Positions 8,938-17,080 of a DNA stretch of 64,000 nucleotides are shown one piece after another. A program made the position numbers and the translations under genes. The stretch is from Nocardioides sp. Root122. GTDB taxonomy: Bacteria > Actinomycetota > Actinomycetes > Propionibacteriales > Nocardioidaceae. Location of the stretch: contig NZ_LMDE01000010.1 in assembly GCF_001425025.1 (NCBI RefSeq), forward strand, positions 227,995 to 291,994, given 5' to 3'. Numbering within the stretch: position 1 is the stretch's first letter; every line of letters begins with the position of its first letter. A model generated the notes under the pieces. The model was not told where the DNA came from. It made no database searches and saw only the letters and a list, made by a program, of their open reading frames with translations.

Positions 8938-10443
8938 TCAGTGCCCGTGGCCGCGGCCGTGCCCGTGGCCGCTCGGGGCCTGGGTCGGGTCGTGAGCGGG
9001 CAGCAGGAACGTCGGCACGAGCAGGGCGAGGAGCCCGACGGCCACGGCGAGGAACGCGTCCTGACTGCCGGCAGTGATGCCCGCGCGCGTGGTGAGGTCG
9101 CCGGCGACCGCCGTGAGGGCGGCCACGCCGAGGGCAGCACCGATCTCGTGGCCCGTCATCAGCAGGCCCGATGCAAGACCGGACTGCTCGGACGCGACGT
9201 CGCTCATCGCCGCAACGGAGATGGCGACGAACATCGGACCGACGCCCAGGCCGAGCAGCGCGAAGCCAGGCAGCACGTCGCTCAGGTAGGAGGGGTCAGA
9301 GTCGACGAACGACAGCACCAGCGCACCGGCGGTGGCGATCAGCAGCCCAACCATGATGAGCTTCTTCGCGCCCAGGTGCGGCAGAGCCTTCGATGCGACG
9401 GCGGCGCTGAGGGTGATGAAGGCAGCCAGCGGCAGGAACTGCAGGCCGGTGACGAGCGCGGATGAGCCCAGCACCTGCTGCAGGTACAACGAGCTGAGAA
9501 AGATGGCACCGACGACGGCTCCAGTGACGCCCGCCATCACGGTGGATGCCGAGACCAGGGACCGGATGCGCCACGTGCCGGGCGGGACGATGGGGCTCTC
9601 AACCTTGCGCTCGTTGAGGATGAACCCGGTCAGCAGCATCGTGGCCAGGCCAGCCGCGACGAGCGTGTGGGGTGCCGTCCAGCCGTGGCTGGTGGTGGAC
9701 TCCACGGCATACACCAGTGTGAGCAGGCCCGTCACCAGGAGCGCTGCCCCGGACAGATCGAGCTGGCGGCGGGCCGCGGCGCGGGTGGGCGCGAAGCGGA
9801 CCTTGGCCAGGACACCCGCAGCGACCGCGACACCGATGGGGACGTTGATGAAGAACACGGCGCGCCAGTCGAAGGCGGTGGTGAGGATGCCGCCGAACAG
9901 CACGCCGGCGGCGATGCCCATGCTGGCCACGGTGCCCCACATGGCGAGGGCGGTGGCCCGCTGGCGGCCTGAGTAGGTGGCCATCACGACGGACATGGCT
10001 GCCGGGGTGAGCAGGGCTGCGCCGGCACCCTGGGCGCCTCGAGCCGCGATGAGGGTCAGCGCGGTGTCGGCGAAGCCGGCGGTGAAGGAGCCGGCAGTGA
10101 ACAGGGTGAGGCCGGTGAGGAACACCCGGCGTCGGTCGAAGAGGTCGGCGACGCGTCCGCCGAGCAGGAGGAACCCGCCGCTGAGCAGCACGTAGGCGCT
10201 GATCAGCCACTGGTAGTTGCTCGAGGACAGGTGCAGGTCGGTGGCGATGCTGGGCAGGGCGACGTTCACGACGCTGACGTCGAGCACGACCATGATCTGT
10301 GCGGCCAGCATGAGCGCGAGCACCGTCCAGGGACGCCGCACAGCTGGTACGTCGTGGCCCGGGGCCTCGTGGTGTGGGTGGCCGTGGTGCCCGGCGTGCC
10401 CGACGGGCGGCGACGCCGTCGTGGAGTGATGCGACTGGCTCAT
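8938..10443 (-). CDS. DHA2 family MFS drug exporter with His-rich ends
   Basis: 501-residue major facilitator with about 14 membrane segments (EmrB/QacA type). Motif A is GGRVADLFDRRRVFLTG and motif C-like glycine-rich helices follow; the first helix carries LDVSVVNVALPS typical of DHA2 antiporters. Both termini are histidine-rich: about residues 5-30 (GHAGHHGHPHHEAPGHD) and the last 12 residues (SGHGHGRGHGH). The ATG at 10443 has GAGGAG six bases upstream. It probably exports drugs by proton antiport; the His tails could bind Zn, Ni or Cu or sense pH, which is inference. Promoter D controls it. Confidence 0.9.
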   Translation of the reverse strand: MSQSHHSTTASPPVGHAGHHGHPHHEAPGHDVPAVRRPWTVLALMLAAQIMVVLDVSVVNVALPSIATDLHLSSSNYQWLISAYVLLSGGFLLLGGRVADLFDRRRVFLTGLTLFTAGSFTAGFADTALTLIAARGAQGAGAALLTPAAMSVVMATYSGRQRATALAMWGTVASMGIAAGVLFGGILTTAFDWRAVFFINVPIGVAVAAGVLAKVRFAPTRAAARRQLDLSGAALLVTGLLTLVYAVESTTSHGWTAPHTLVAAGLATMLLTGFILNERKVESPIVPPGTWRIRSLVSASTVMAGVTGAVVGAIFLSSLYLQQVLGSSALVTGLQFLPLAAFITLSAAVASKALPHLGAKKLIMVGLLIATAGALVLSFVDSDPSYLSDVLPGFALLGLGVGPMFVAISVAAMSDVASEQSGLASGLLMTGHEIGAALGVAALTAVAGDLTTRAGITAGSQDAFLAVAVGLLALLVPTFLLPAHDPTQAPSGHGHGRGHGH

Positions 10444-10493
10444 GGCGTTCTCCTCGGAAAGGGTGATGCCGGCTCGGTGATGCCGGTGACCCG

Positions 10494-10540
10494 AGCGTCC
10501 GTCCGGAGGCGGGTGGCTCGCGCCGGGAGTTCCGCCGGGT
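10494..10540 (-). promoter_or_regulatory. Promoter D: CCCGGCG direct-repeat box
   Basis: Minus-strand half-sites CCCGGCG at 10533-10539 and 10521-10527 (period 12) are followed by CGA (10518-10520). The -10 GACGCT (10494-10499) begins 28 bases after the start of the proximal half-site. Leader to the MFS pump 1 start is about 44 nt. Confidence 0.7.
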
Positions 10541-10652
10541 TGCCTGCCGATCGGGGCGACGGCATCGACTCCGGTAGTCGGTGCCTCACGCGAGCTGGCA
10601 GCCCAGCGAGGAGCGTTGGCGGGAGGGCGCCGCGAAACGTCAGGTCGCGCAA

Positions 10653-10699
10653 TCCCGGCGATCTCCCCGGTGCGAGGCAAGGCACCTCGCCCCGACCGT
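10653..10699 (+). promoter_or_regulatory. Promoter E: CCCGGCG direct-repeat box
   Basis: Plus-strand half-sites CCCGGCG (10654-10660) and CCCGGTG (10666-10672), period 12, then CGA (10673-10675). The -10 GACCGT (10694-10699) begins 28 bases after the start of the proximal half-site. It points at MFS pump 2 with a leader of about 27 nt. This is the only copy on the plus strand, so the element keeps its orientation relative to the gene, not to the chromosome. Confidence 0.7.
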
Positions 10700-10732
10700 G
10701 GACGGAGACGACCCACGACCGAGGTGACAGCC

Positions 10733-12154
10733 ATGACCACGAGTACGACCCCTCCAGCCGTCCCTCCCACCGGCATCGCGAGCGCCAGTTCGAGCACTCG
10801 GCCTGGTGGGCCCAGCCGGTCCCGCCGGGGGCTCGCCCTGGCGTTGCTGGTCTCCGCCCAGTTCGTGGTCATGCTCGACACGTCGATCGTCAACGTGGCG
10901 CTGCCCTCGATCCAGGCATCGCTCTCGCTGAGTGCGATCAGCTTGAGCTGGGTGGTGAACGCTTACGTGCTCACCTTCGGCGGGCTTCTCCTGCTCTGCG
11001 GGCGCGTCGCTGACCAGGTCGGCAGGCGCCGCATGTTCACCATCGGTTCGGTCCTGTTCGCCGGGGGCACACTCGTCGCAGCGACGTCCGCCGGCGAGTG
11101 GATGCTCATCACCGGCAGGATCGTGCAGGGTGCCGGGGCAGCGTGTCTGAGCCCGGCCTCGATGGCGCTGCTCCTCGTCAACTTTCCGGGCGAGCACCGG
11201 GCACGGGCGATGAGTCTGTGGGGTGCCGCGTCGGCGCTGGGTGGCGCCACTGGTGTCGCCGCTGGCGGACTTCTGGCCGGTACGTTCGGCTGGTCATCGG
11301 TCTTCCTGGTCACCGTCCCGGTGTCCTTGCTGGCCGTCGTTGTGGCGGGACGTGTCCTCGACGACAGCAAGCCACGCGCGAGCCACCACGTCGACCTGCG
11401 CGGAGCCGTCAGCATCACCGCAGCGGTCGTCGCGCTTGTCGACGGGGCGCTCAGCCTCGCGTCGGGCAACTGGACGGACTTCGTCATTGTCGGAGTGCTG
11501 GCCCCCGTCGCGCTCACGGCCGTGTTCATCCATGCCGAGCGCCGCGCCCCCGAGCCGTTGGTACCGCTCGACCTGTTCAGCTCCCCGATGCTGAGGATCG
11601 GCGTCGCCCTCGCAGTCCTGGGCGGAGCTGCCCGAGCCTCCACATTCGTGCTCGTCGCGCTCTACCTGCAACAGGCGCTCGCCATGTCGCCCCAAGCCGG
11701 CGGACTGGCCATGGTGCCGACATCCCTGACCGGCTTCGTCGTCTCGCTCGTCCTCCTGCCTCGCGTCCTGCGCAGGTTCGGTGCCCGCCGCAGCCTCATC
11801 TCCGGCCTCCTGGTCCTGGCGGGCGGACATCTGTGGCTTGCCTGCGCGCCCGTGGGAGGCGGCTACCTGGTGGGCGTGCTCCCGGGACTCCTCCTGGTCG
11901 CCACCGGCGTCGCGCTCAGCTTCACCCCCACCACCATGGTCATCGCCTCGGCCGTCCCTGACGCTCATGCCGGCCTGGCCTCGGGGTTGGCCAGCAGCGC
12001 AACCCAAGTCGGCGCCGCACTCGGCACCGCCGCGTTCACGGCCATCGCGCTGCGGGACTCCGGCTCTGGTTTCCCCACCGCATTCGTCGCGGCGGCGGCC
12101 GTCGCACTCTTCACGGCACTGATCGGCAGGATCGCAGGCCGGAGCCGCCACTGA
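10733..12154 (+). CDS. DHA2 family MFS drug exporter (pump 2)
   Basis: 473-residue major facilitator with about 14 predicted membrane segments. It shares LDTSIVNVALPSIQ in helix 1 and motif A CGRVADQVGRRRMFTIG with QacA/EmrB-like pumps. The ATG at 10733 is preceded by GAGGTGA; upstream in-frame codons give a charged shadow and overlap the promoter. It lies back to back with pump 1, separated by 289 bp that hold promoters D and E and no local TetR or MarR gene. It has no histidine tails, so the two pumps differ in at least that respect. Likely exports hydrophobic drugs. Confidence 0.9.
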   Translation: MTTSTTPPAVPPTGIASASSSTRPGGPSRSRRGLALALLVSAQFVVMLDTSIVNVALPSIQASLSLSAISLSWVVNAYVLTFGGLLLLCGRVADQVGRRRMFTIGSVLFAGGTLVAATSAGEWMLITGRIVQGAGAACLSPASMALLLVNFPGEHRARAMSLWGAASALGGATGVAAGGLLAGTFGWSSVFLVTVPVSLLAVVVAGRVLDDSKPRASHHVDLRGAVSITAAVVALVDGALSLASGNWTDFVIVGVLAPVALTAVFIHAERRAPEPLVPLDLFSSPMLRIGVALAVLGGAARASTFVLVALYLQQALAMSPQAGGLAMVPTSLTGFVVSLVLLPRVLRRFGARRSLISGLLVLAGGHLWLACAPVGGGYLVGVLPGLLLVATGVALSFTPTTMVIASAVPDAHAGLASGLASSATQVGAALGTAAFTAIALRDSGSGFPTAFVAAAAVALFTALIGRIAGRSRH

Positions 12155-12312
12155 CGTCGACTGTTGCTAGACCACGCGAATCATGGCAACGACACGGCGG
12201 TTAGAACGTCTGCGTGGCCGTTCCGCGGGCAACAACTGATTTGCCGCGATCCGAGCGCCCCTGCGGGGCTGGCGCAATCACACCTCAATCGCAAGGGGGC
12301 CTCAGCACATGC
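12155..12312. other. Intergenic stretch, no gene seen
   Basis: 158 bases between convergent genes (MFS pump 2 and the truncated transferase). A-T content is slightly higher than around it. I see no convincing hairpin, repeat or reading frame. The lost 3' part of the truncated transferase should have lain here. Confidence 0.5.
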
Positions 12313-12801
12313 CTACTTTCCGACCTGTTCCGGGCTCCATGATGCAATCCGGCCGGACGCAACGGGTGGCTGCGCTGGCAGGCGCCGACTGCAGCGGGGC
12401 GTGGCGACGGTCAACGGGAGCGCGGTGAGTCGGCCGTCGGCGCGTGCCTGGCCCAGGACCTGGCTGGCGAACGGGTGGGTGGAGACCACGAGCGTCGCGC
12501 CCGTCACCTCGGTGATGAGGGGGCGGCCCAGCACCGCGAACACCAGCCGGACGACTCGGAGGACGAGGCCGTCACGCTCGAGGCGACGCAGCGTCACGCC
12601 CCAGCTTCGGGGTGCGAACCGCAGCTGCTTGAAGTACGCCCACCGCAGCAGCCCGCCGATCTTCCACGGCATCTCCTCCGCGATGTCGAGTCGGCGTACG
12701 ACGTGTCCCGCGTCCCGCAGCTGGTGGGCCAGTGCATCTGCGGCGGCGTCATGGCCGGCGCCGTAGCTGCCCGACACGACGACCACCTCTCCGGTGCTCA
12801 T
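12313..12801 (-). pseudogene. C-terminally truncated MGDG-synthase-like glycosyltransferase
   Basis: 162 residues. The first 140 match the N-terminal domain of MGDG synthase/processive diacylglycerol glycosyltransferases: VVVVSGSYGAGHDAAADALA (glycine-rich SxGxGH motif), then TLVVSTHPFASQVLGQ. Family members run to about 370-400 residues with a second Rossmann domain carrying the nucleotide-sugar site. Here the frame changes character after LTALPLTVATP and stops, so the C-terminal donor domain is lost. The ATG overlaps the DedA fragment's stop (ATGA). It is probably inactive; a free acceptor-domain protein cannot be excluded. Confidence 0.7.
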
Positions 12802-13226
12802 GTCCTGGACTCTCCGGCGACGTACCTGCACGCGACCTGGTGGCTTGCTCGCCGTCGCAGAGGACGGATCCGACGTAGCGCCCCGATCAGTGCCGGGAGA
12901 AGGGACGCGGCGACCACTGCCAGCACCAGGATCTCGAAGTGGCCGGCGATCAGCGGCACCCCACCGAGGAAGAAGCCGGCGACCATGATGCCGACCGCCC
13001 ACGCCAGTGCCCCCGCGACGTTGTAGGCAGTGAACCGGCGAGCGGGCATCCGTCCCATGCCCGCCACTGCAGGGACGAGCGTGCGAATGACGGGGACGAA
13101 CCGCGCGAGGAGCACTGCCTTCGCGCCGTGCCGCTCGAAGAAGGCCTCTGCCCGCGCGACGTGGGCGCGGGACAGCCACCGCGAGTCCCAGACGATGAAG
13201 AGGGCGTGAAAGCACTTTCTCGACAT
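12798..13226 (-). pseudogene. N-terminally truncated DedA/VTT membrane protein
   Basis: 142 residues matching only the C-terminal two thirds of a DedA family (SNARE-associated/VTT) protein: RAEAFFERHGAKAVLLARFV, then VPAVAGMGRMPARRFTAYNV and two closing helices. The N-terminal half with the re-entrant loop and the acidic residue of the FPGE motif is absent, and the reading begins at MSRKCFHALF with no clear ribosome binding site. It follows a complete DedA gene directly, so a deletion between two tandem paralogues could have produced it. Confidence 0.7.
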
Positions 13227-13229
13227 CGG

Positions 13230-13838
13230 CTACGCGTTCTGGGAGCGACGCCACAATGCGCCTCCGACAATCACCAGTACGAACACCGCGAGTGCCACGA
13301 GCCCGATGCGAGACGCCGTGTGCGCCATGTGTTGCCAGCTGCTTCCGCCGAGATAGCCGAGGAGTACCGACAAGGTCACCCAACCCGCAGCTCCGGCGAC
13401 GTTGCAGGACAAGAAGGTCCGGTACGGCATGTGAGCCATCCCGGCCGCTCCCGGAACCACGACCCGCAGCGCGGCGGTGAACCGACCAAGGAAGACGGCG
13501 CGGCCACCCCGGTGGGTCAGCAGGCCCTCGGCCCGGTCGAGGTGGTCGCGCCTGACGAACCGGCCCAGGACGCCGTCCAGGAGCCGTCGTCCGTAGTGGC
13601 GGCCCACTGCGTAGCCGACACTGTCGCCGACGACGGCGCCGACGAATCCAGCCGCCAGGACGGCCGGGAGCGCGACATGGCCCTGCTGGGCGAGCAGACC
13701 GCCGAGGAGCAGCGCGATCTCGCCGGGGAAGACGAAGCCCACGAAGGCGGAGGACTCCAGTGCTGGGAGGGCGAACACCACGACGAGCGCGGCCCAACCA
13801 GGCAGTGAGAGCACGATGGTCGCGACCCGATCAGTCAT
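13230..13838 (-). CDS. DedA family (VTT) membrane protein
   Basis: 202 residues, complete. The N-terminal part has the expected re-entrant segment ESSAFVGFVFPGEIALLLGG with the conserved acidic residues, then GYAVGRHYGRR, FLGRFTAALRVVVPGAAGMA and two C-terminal helices. DedA proteins act in the membrane and are linked to proton-driven recycling of lipid carriers such as undecaprenyl phosphate. The ATG at 13838 overlaps the PIG-L stop by eight bases, so it belongs to the same operon. Its neighbours (PAP2, flippase-like, glycosyltransferases) also handle lipid-linked sugars. Confidence 0.88.
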   Translation of the reverse strand: MTDRVATIVLSLPGWAALVVVFALPALESSAFVGFVFPGEIALLLGGLLAQQGHVALPAVLAAGFVGAVVGDSVGYAVGRHYGRRLLDGVLGRFVRRDHLDRAEGLLTHRGGRAVFLGRFTAALRVVVPGAAGMAHMPYRTFLSCNVAGAAGWVTLSVLLGYLGGSSWQHMAHTASRIGLVALAVFVLVIVGGALWRRSQNA

Positions 13839-14589
13839 GTCGGACCTCGGTGAACCACTCGGTGCCGAGCACCTGCCGTGCGAGGGGACGGGGGAGTGCG
13901 AGGAGCAGACGGATCGTCCGCACGCCACCGGTGGCCTGAGTGTGGTGGGCGGCGAGTGCGGCCAGCTTGGCGTCGAGATCGTCGCGGACATCGATGCGCA
14001 TCAGCAGCGCCGACGGCTCGGTGAAGATGTCGTCTCCCGGGATGCTGACCCCGGGGAGCAGTCCCCGGAAGGGGCGGACCACCCGCAGGAGTCGCACCAG
14101 CCACGTGCGGTCCATCGTCGCCTCGAGGAGCCGTGGGCGGCGGGCAGCGAGCTGCTGGGCCCGCCGCGCGACCCGGTGGACGTGGACGTGGTCGGGATGC
14201 CCGTAGCCGCCGTTGGCGTCGTACCCCGTGAGCACGTCGGCGTCCTCCTCATCGAGGACCGCGGCGACGGCGCGAGCGGCTCGCTCCAAGGGGACGTGGA
14301 CAAACCGGTCAGGCAGGGCAGAGGGCGATCCGGCCATGCCTGAGTCCGCGTGGCCGAGCCACCTCACCCGTGCCACGCCCAGCGCCCGAGCGGACTCTGA
14401 GGCCTCGGCACGACGACGGTGCCCCAGCGTCGCCACGCACCGCGAGTCGGTCGAGGCGAGCTCGGCATTCCCATCAGTGGCGAAGATGATGACCACCCGG
14501 TCCCCGGCAGCGGCGCGCTGGGCGAGCCAACCGCCGGTGAGCAGTGCCTCGTCGTCGGGGTGGGCGTGCAGCGACACGATGGTGGTCAC
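13831..14589 (-). CDS. PIG-L family deacetylase
   Basis: 252 residues. The zinc motif is SLHAHPDDEALL near the start (residues 5-16), and the second metal motif is GHPDHVHVHRVAR (about residues 128-140). These define PIG-L/MshB/LpxC-like N-acetylglucosaminyl deacetylases. The GTG at 14589 lies four bases after the stop of the flippase-GT4 gene, with GGAG upstream. It sits in an operon of lipid-linked sugar genes, so deacetylation of a GlcNAc-containing glycolipid or polymer is the likely role. Mycothiol MshB is an alternative, but the company of glycosyltransferases speaks against it. Confidence 0.88.
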   Translation of the reverse strand: MTTIVSLHAHPDDEALLTGGWLAQRAAAGDRVVIIFATDGNAELASTDSRCVATLGHRRRAEASESARALGVARVRWLGHADSGMAGSPSALPDRFVHVPLERAARAVAAVLDEEDADVLTGYDANGGYGHPDHVHVHRVARRAQQLAARRPRLLEATMDRTWLVRLLRVVRPFRGLLPGVSIPGDDIFTEPSALLMRIDVRDDLDAKLAALAAHHTQATGGVRTIRLLLALPRPLARQVLGTEWFTEVRHD

Positions 14590-14593
14590 GGCG

Positions 14594-16804
14594 TCACGCT
14601 CCGGCCGCGACCGGGTGGTCCAGTGGGGTCGCACCGCGAACCCCTCGCGCCGTGCGCTCAGCCGCACGCAGGTAGAGCACGTCGGTCCGGTCGAGGGCTT
14701 CGCTCCAGTCGTGAGTCGGCTGGACCCGGGCGTTGTGCGTAGCGATCCGAGCTCGTAGGTCGTCGTCGTTGGTCAGCTCGGCGAGCGCGACGACCATCTG
14801 GGTGTCGTCGTCGACGAGGAGGCCGTCGATGCGGTCCCTGATGAACTCTGTGACGCCGCTGCTCCGACGGGCGACCACGGGCAGCCCGGCGCATCTCGCC
14901 TCGAGCGCGGCGATGCCGAACGACTCCTTGGGCGCGGGAGCGACGTAGACGTCGGCGCCGCGCAGCTCCCAGATGACCTTTTCCCGCGGGATGCGACCCG
15001 TGACGCGCACCGCGTCCGACAACCCGTGGCGACGGACGTAGCGCTCGACCTTCAGACGCAGCGGCCCGTCGCCCACGATCACGAGGCGGAGGTCCTGACG
15101 GGGCACCAGCCGACGGAGCTGCACGAACATCCTGAGGAGCGCGAGAGGGCGCTTGCGCGGCATCAGACGCATGACGCTGAGGAGCGTGAGGGGGCGCACC
15201 CCGGTCCTCGGCTCGTGGCCGACGGTGGAGGACTCGAGGGTCCAGTCCGCGACCTCCACGGCATTGGTGAGCACGGCGACGTCCACGCCGCCGAGCGAGC
15301 GGCGGAGTGTCTCGGCGGCAGCCACGCTGACGGCCGACCACACCACCGGCCAGCGACGCAGGGAGGCGAGAGCGGCGAGGCGCAGCAGCACGCCCGCACC
15401 GGTCCACATGGAATGGACCGTGACGAGGGTGGGGATGCCCGCCGCCATCGCGGCTCTCGCAACCGCGACGGCGTACGGCGACCACAGGGAGACGTGGACG
15501 TGGACGGCGTCGTAGCCGGCGACGGCGCGCCGCGCTTCCGCGGCCGTCGTGCGGTGCACCCAGGCGGGGTCGGGTGCCGTGTACCGCGTGCCCGTGAGGA
15601 CATGTGCATCCACGCCCACCGCTCTCTGGTGTCGGACGAGGTCGTCGACGTGCGTCTCGATGCCGCCCAGGCGGGGGAGGAAGACGTCGGTGACGTGCGC
15701 GACCATCCGTGGCGGCGACAACGGTCCGGGGTCCGCCTGCCGGGGGTGGTGCCGGCGTTGGCCGACGAGCCACATCCCGAGGACCCCGCCTCCGACGGGG
15801 ATCTCGACGGCGAAGACGAACAGCCGGTAGAGCACGGCGGCCGCGGCGACCCTCGTCGGGTCGCCGCCCAGTGCGAGCAACGTGCCGACCAGACCGATGT
15901 CAGCGGTCCCGACACCGCCCGGCGTGACCGGTACGACGGTGAGCAGCCGCTCGACCGCGAAGCCGGCGAGCACCTCCGGCCAGGTGAGGCCCGCGCCGGT
16001 GAGCTGGAGGCAGAGGCCGAGGAGGACGCCCTGCAGCGCGACGTAACCCGCGATGCCGAGCGACATCCTCAGCCAGCCCCGGGCCACCAGGTCTGCGCTT
16101 TGCGCGCGGATGTCGTCGAGGGCCGTCGCGACGTTCAGCGGACGGTCCCGTCCGAGCATGCGCAACCCTCGGCGCAGGATCCGTTCGACTCCGTGTCCGA
16201 CACGTCGTGTGGCGCCGGGACTGCGCAGGACCACGGCAGCGGTGAGCGCCAGCGCCAGGAAGCCGGCAGCAGCAACGAGTGACATGTCCCGCAGAGTCGG
16301 CGTCACGGTCTCGCCTGCCCGCGTGAGCACGACCACGCCGAGGATGGGCAGGAGGAGCTTGGCCCCGGTGTCCCACACGTTGGTCAGGAAGGTGAAGCCG
16401 GTGAATCCGCGGGTGTCGATGCCCCAGGCCTTCATCATCCGCCGGTTCAGCTCAACGCCCGCCGCCCCTCCGAGAGGGACGACGTTCGCGATGGCGCTGC
16501 CGGTCATGTTGAGGGTGAGGGCTCGACGGTGGGTCAGCGACGGGGCGGCGGCGGTCAGCACGAACGAGTGCACGACGAGTCCGACGAGCCACACGGCCGA
16601 CAGTGCGAGGATGCCCGGCCAGTGCACTGCCCTCAGCACTGGGACGACCCCGTGCCACGAGACGTCGAGCGTCCGAGGAAGCACTACGCCGAGGAGCGCA
16701 AGAGCCGCGGCCCACGTGGCGAGGAAGCGCAGGCGTCGACTCCACGCGGACCTGCGCCACGTGCCGCGTCGCCCGGGCAATACCGGTGGGTCGTCCGTAG
16801 CCAT
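14594..16804 (-). CDS. Flippase-like membrane domain fused to GT4 glycosyltransferase
   Basis: 736 residues. Residues 1 to about 340 are a polytopic domain of the YbhN/UPF0104 (lysylphosphatidylglycerol synthase TM-like) family, with the typical NVVPLGGAAGVELNRR and VVPVTPGGVGTADIGLVGT. After a short proline-rich linker, residues from about 365 form a GT-B transferase of family GT4: LPRLGGIETHVDDLVRHQ, then LLSVMRLMPRKRPLALL and the donor-site motif PKESFGIAALEARCAGLPVV. The ATG at 16804 shares one base with the upstream stop (TGATG). Fusion suggests that a lipid-linked sugar is built and moved, or a lipid acceptor held, by one protein. Confidence 0.88.
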   Translation of the reverse strand: MATDDPPVLPGRRGTWRRSAWSRRLRFLATWAAALALLGVVLPRTLDVSWHGVVPVLRAVHWPGILALSAVWLVGLVVHSFVLTAAAPSLTHRRALTLNMTGSAIANVVPLGGAAGVELNRRMMKAWGIDTRGFTGFTFLTNVWDTGAKLLLPILGVVVLTRAGETVTPTLRDMSLVAAAGFLALALTAAVVLRSPGATRRVGHGVERILRRGLRMLGRDRPLNVATALDDIRAQSADLVARGWLRMSLGIAGYVALQGVLLGLCLQLTGAGLTWPEVLAGFAVERLLTVVPVTPGGVGTADIGLVGTLLALGGDPTRVAAAAVLYRLFVFAVEIPVGGGVLGMWLVGQRRHHPRQADPGPLSPPRMVAHVTDVFLPRLGGIETHVDDLVRHQRAVGVDAHVLTGTRYTAPDPAWVHRTTAAEARRAVAGYDAVHVHVSLWSPYAVAVARAAMAAGIPTLVTVHSMWTGAGVLLRLAALASLRRWPVVWSAVSVAAAETLRRSLGGVDVAVLTNAVEVADWTLESSTVGHEPRTGVRPLTLLSVMRLMPRKRPLALLRMFVQLRRLVPRQDLRLVIVGDGPLRLKVERYVRRHGLSDAVRVTGRIPREKVIWELRGADVYVAPAPKESFGIAALEARCAGLPVVARRSSGVTEFIRDRIDGLLVDDDTQMVVALAELTNDDDLRARIATHNARVQPTHDWSEALDRTDVLYLRAAERTARGVRGATPLDHPVAAGA

Positions 16805-17016
16805 CACCGGTCACCCGCCGTCCAGATGGACGAGGTGGTGACCGGGGCGGCGTCGGTCATGCGCGCACGGGCACGTCCGAACACCTCATCGCTTCTCCAC
16901 CGGAGCACCAGGACGGCCGCCTCCGGCACGCCCGACCGGACAGCCTCGAGGTCCGCCAGCAGCCTCGGGACGGCAAGTGCTTCGTTGTAGGCGGGAATGA
17001 CGATCGCGCAGCGCAT
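16804..17016 (-). pseudogene. Truncated GT2 glycosyltransferase remnant
   Basis: 70 residues. MRCAIVIPAYNEALAVPRLL is the classical start of a GT2 (dolichol-phosphate mannosyltransferase-like) enzyme, but the expected DDGSTD donor motif is missing. After PEAAVLVL the sequence jumps to RWRSDEVFGRARARMTDAAP, probably the old C-terminus joined by an internal deletion. The family is normally 230 residues or more. The ATG at 17016 lies six bases after TACGGT and below a perfect CTTCA direct repeat, so the promoter and start are intact and now serve as the leader of the flippase-GT4 gene. Confidence 0.7.
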
Positions 17017-17022
17017 GACGCG

Positions 17023-17056
17023 ACCGTAGGCAGCGCACGATGAAGGGCAGGTGAAG
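17023..17056 (-). promoter_or_regulatory. OmpR-type box and -10 before the GT2 remnant
   Basis: On the minus strand CTTCA starts at 17056 and again at 17045 (11-bp period). The -10 TACGGT (17028-17023) starts 17 bases after the second repeat start and six bases before the ATG. The arrangement is nearly base-for-base that of the promoter at 21881-21914. Confidence 0.75.
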
Positions 17057-17080
17057 GCGTCGTCGGCGCATCGCGCCTGC

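Noticed and set aside
5237..8995. Long open frame of about 1250 codons antisense to the ABC exporter genes
   Set aside because: It lies fully opposite two clear genes, is rich in Gly, Glu and Asp from mirror codons, and has no recognisable domain. High-GC DNA often keeps the opposite frame open.
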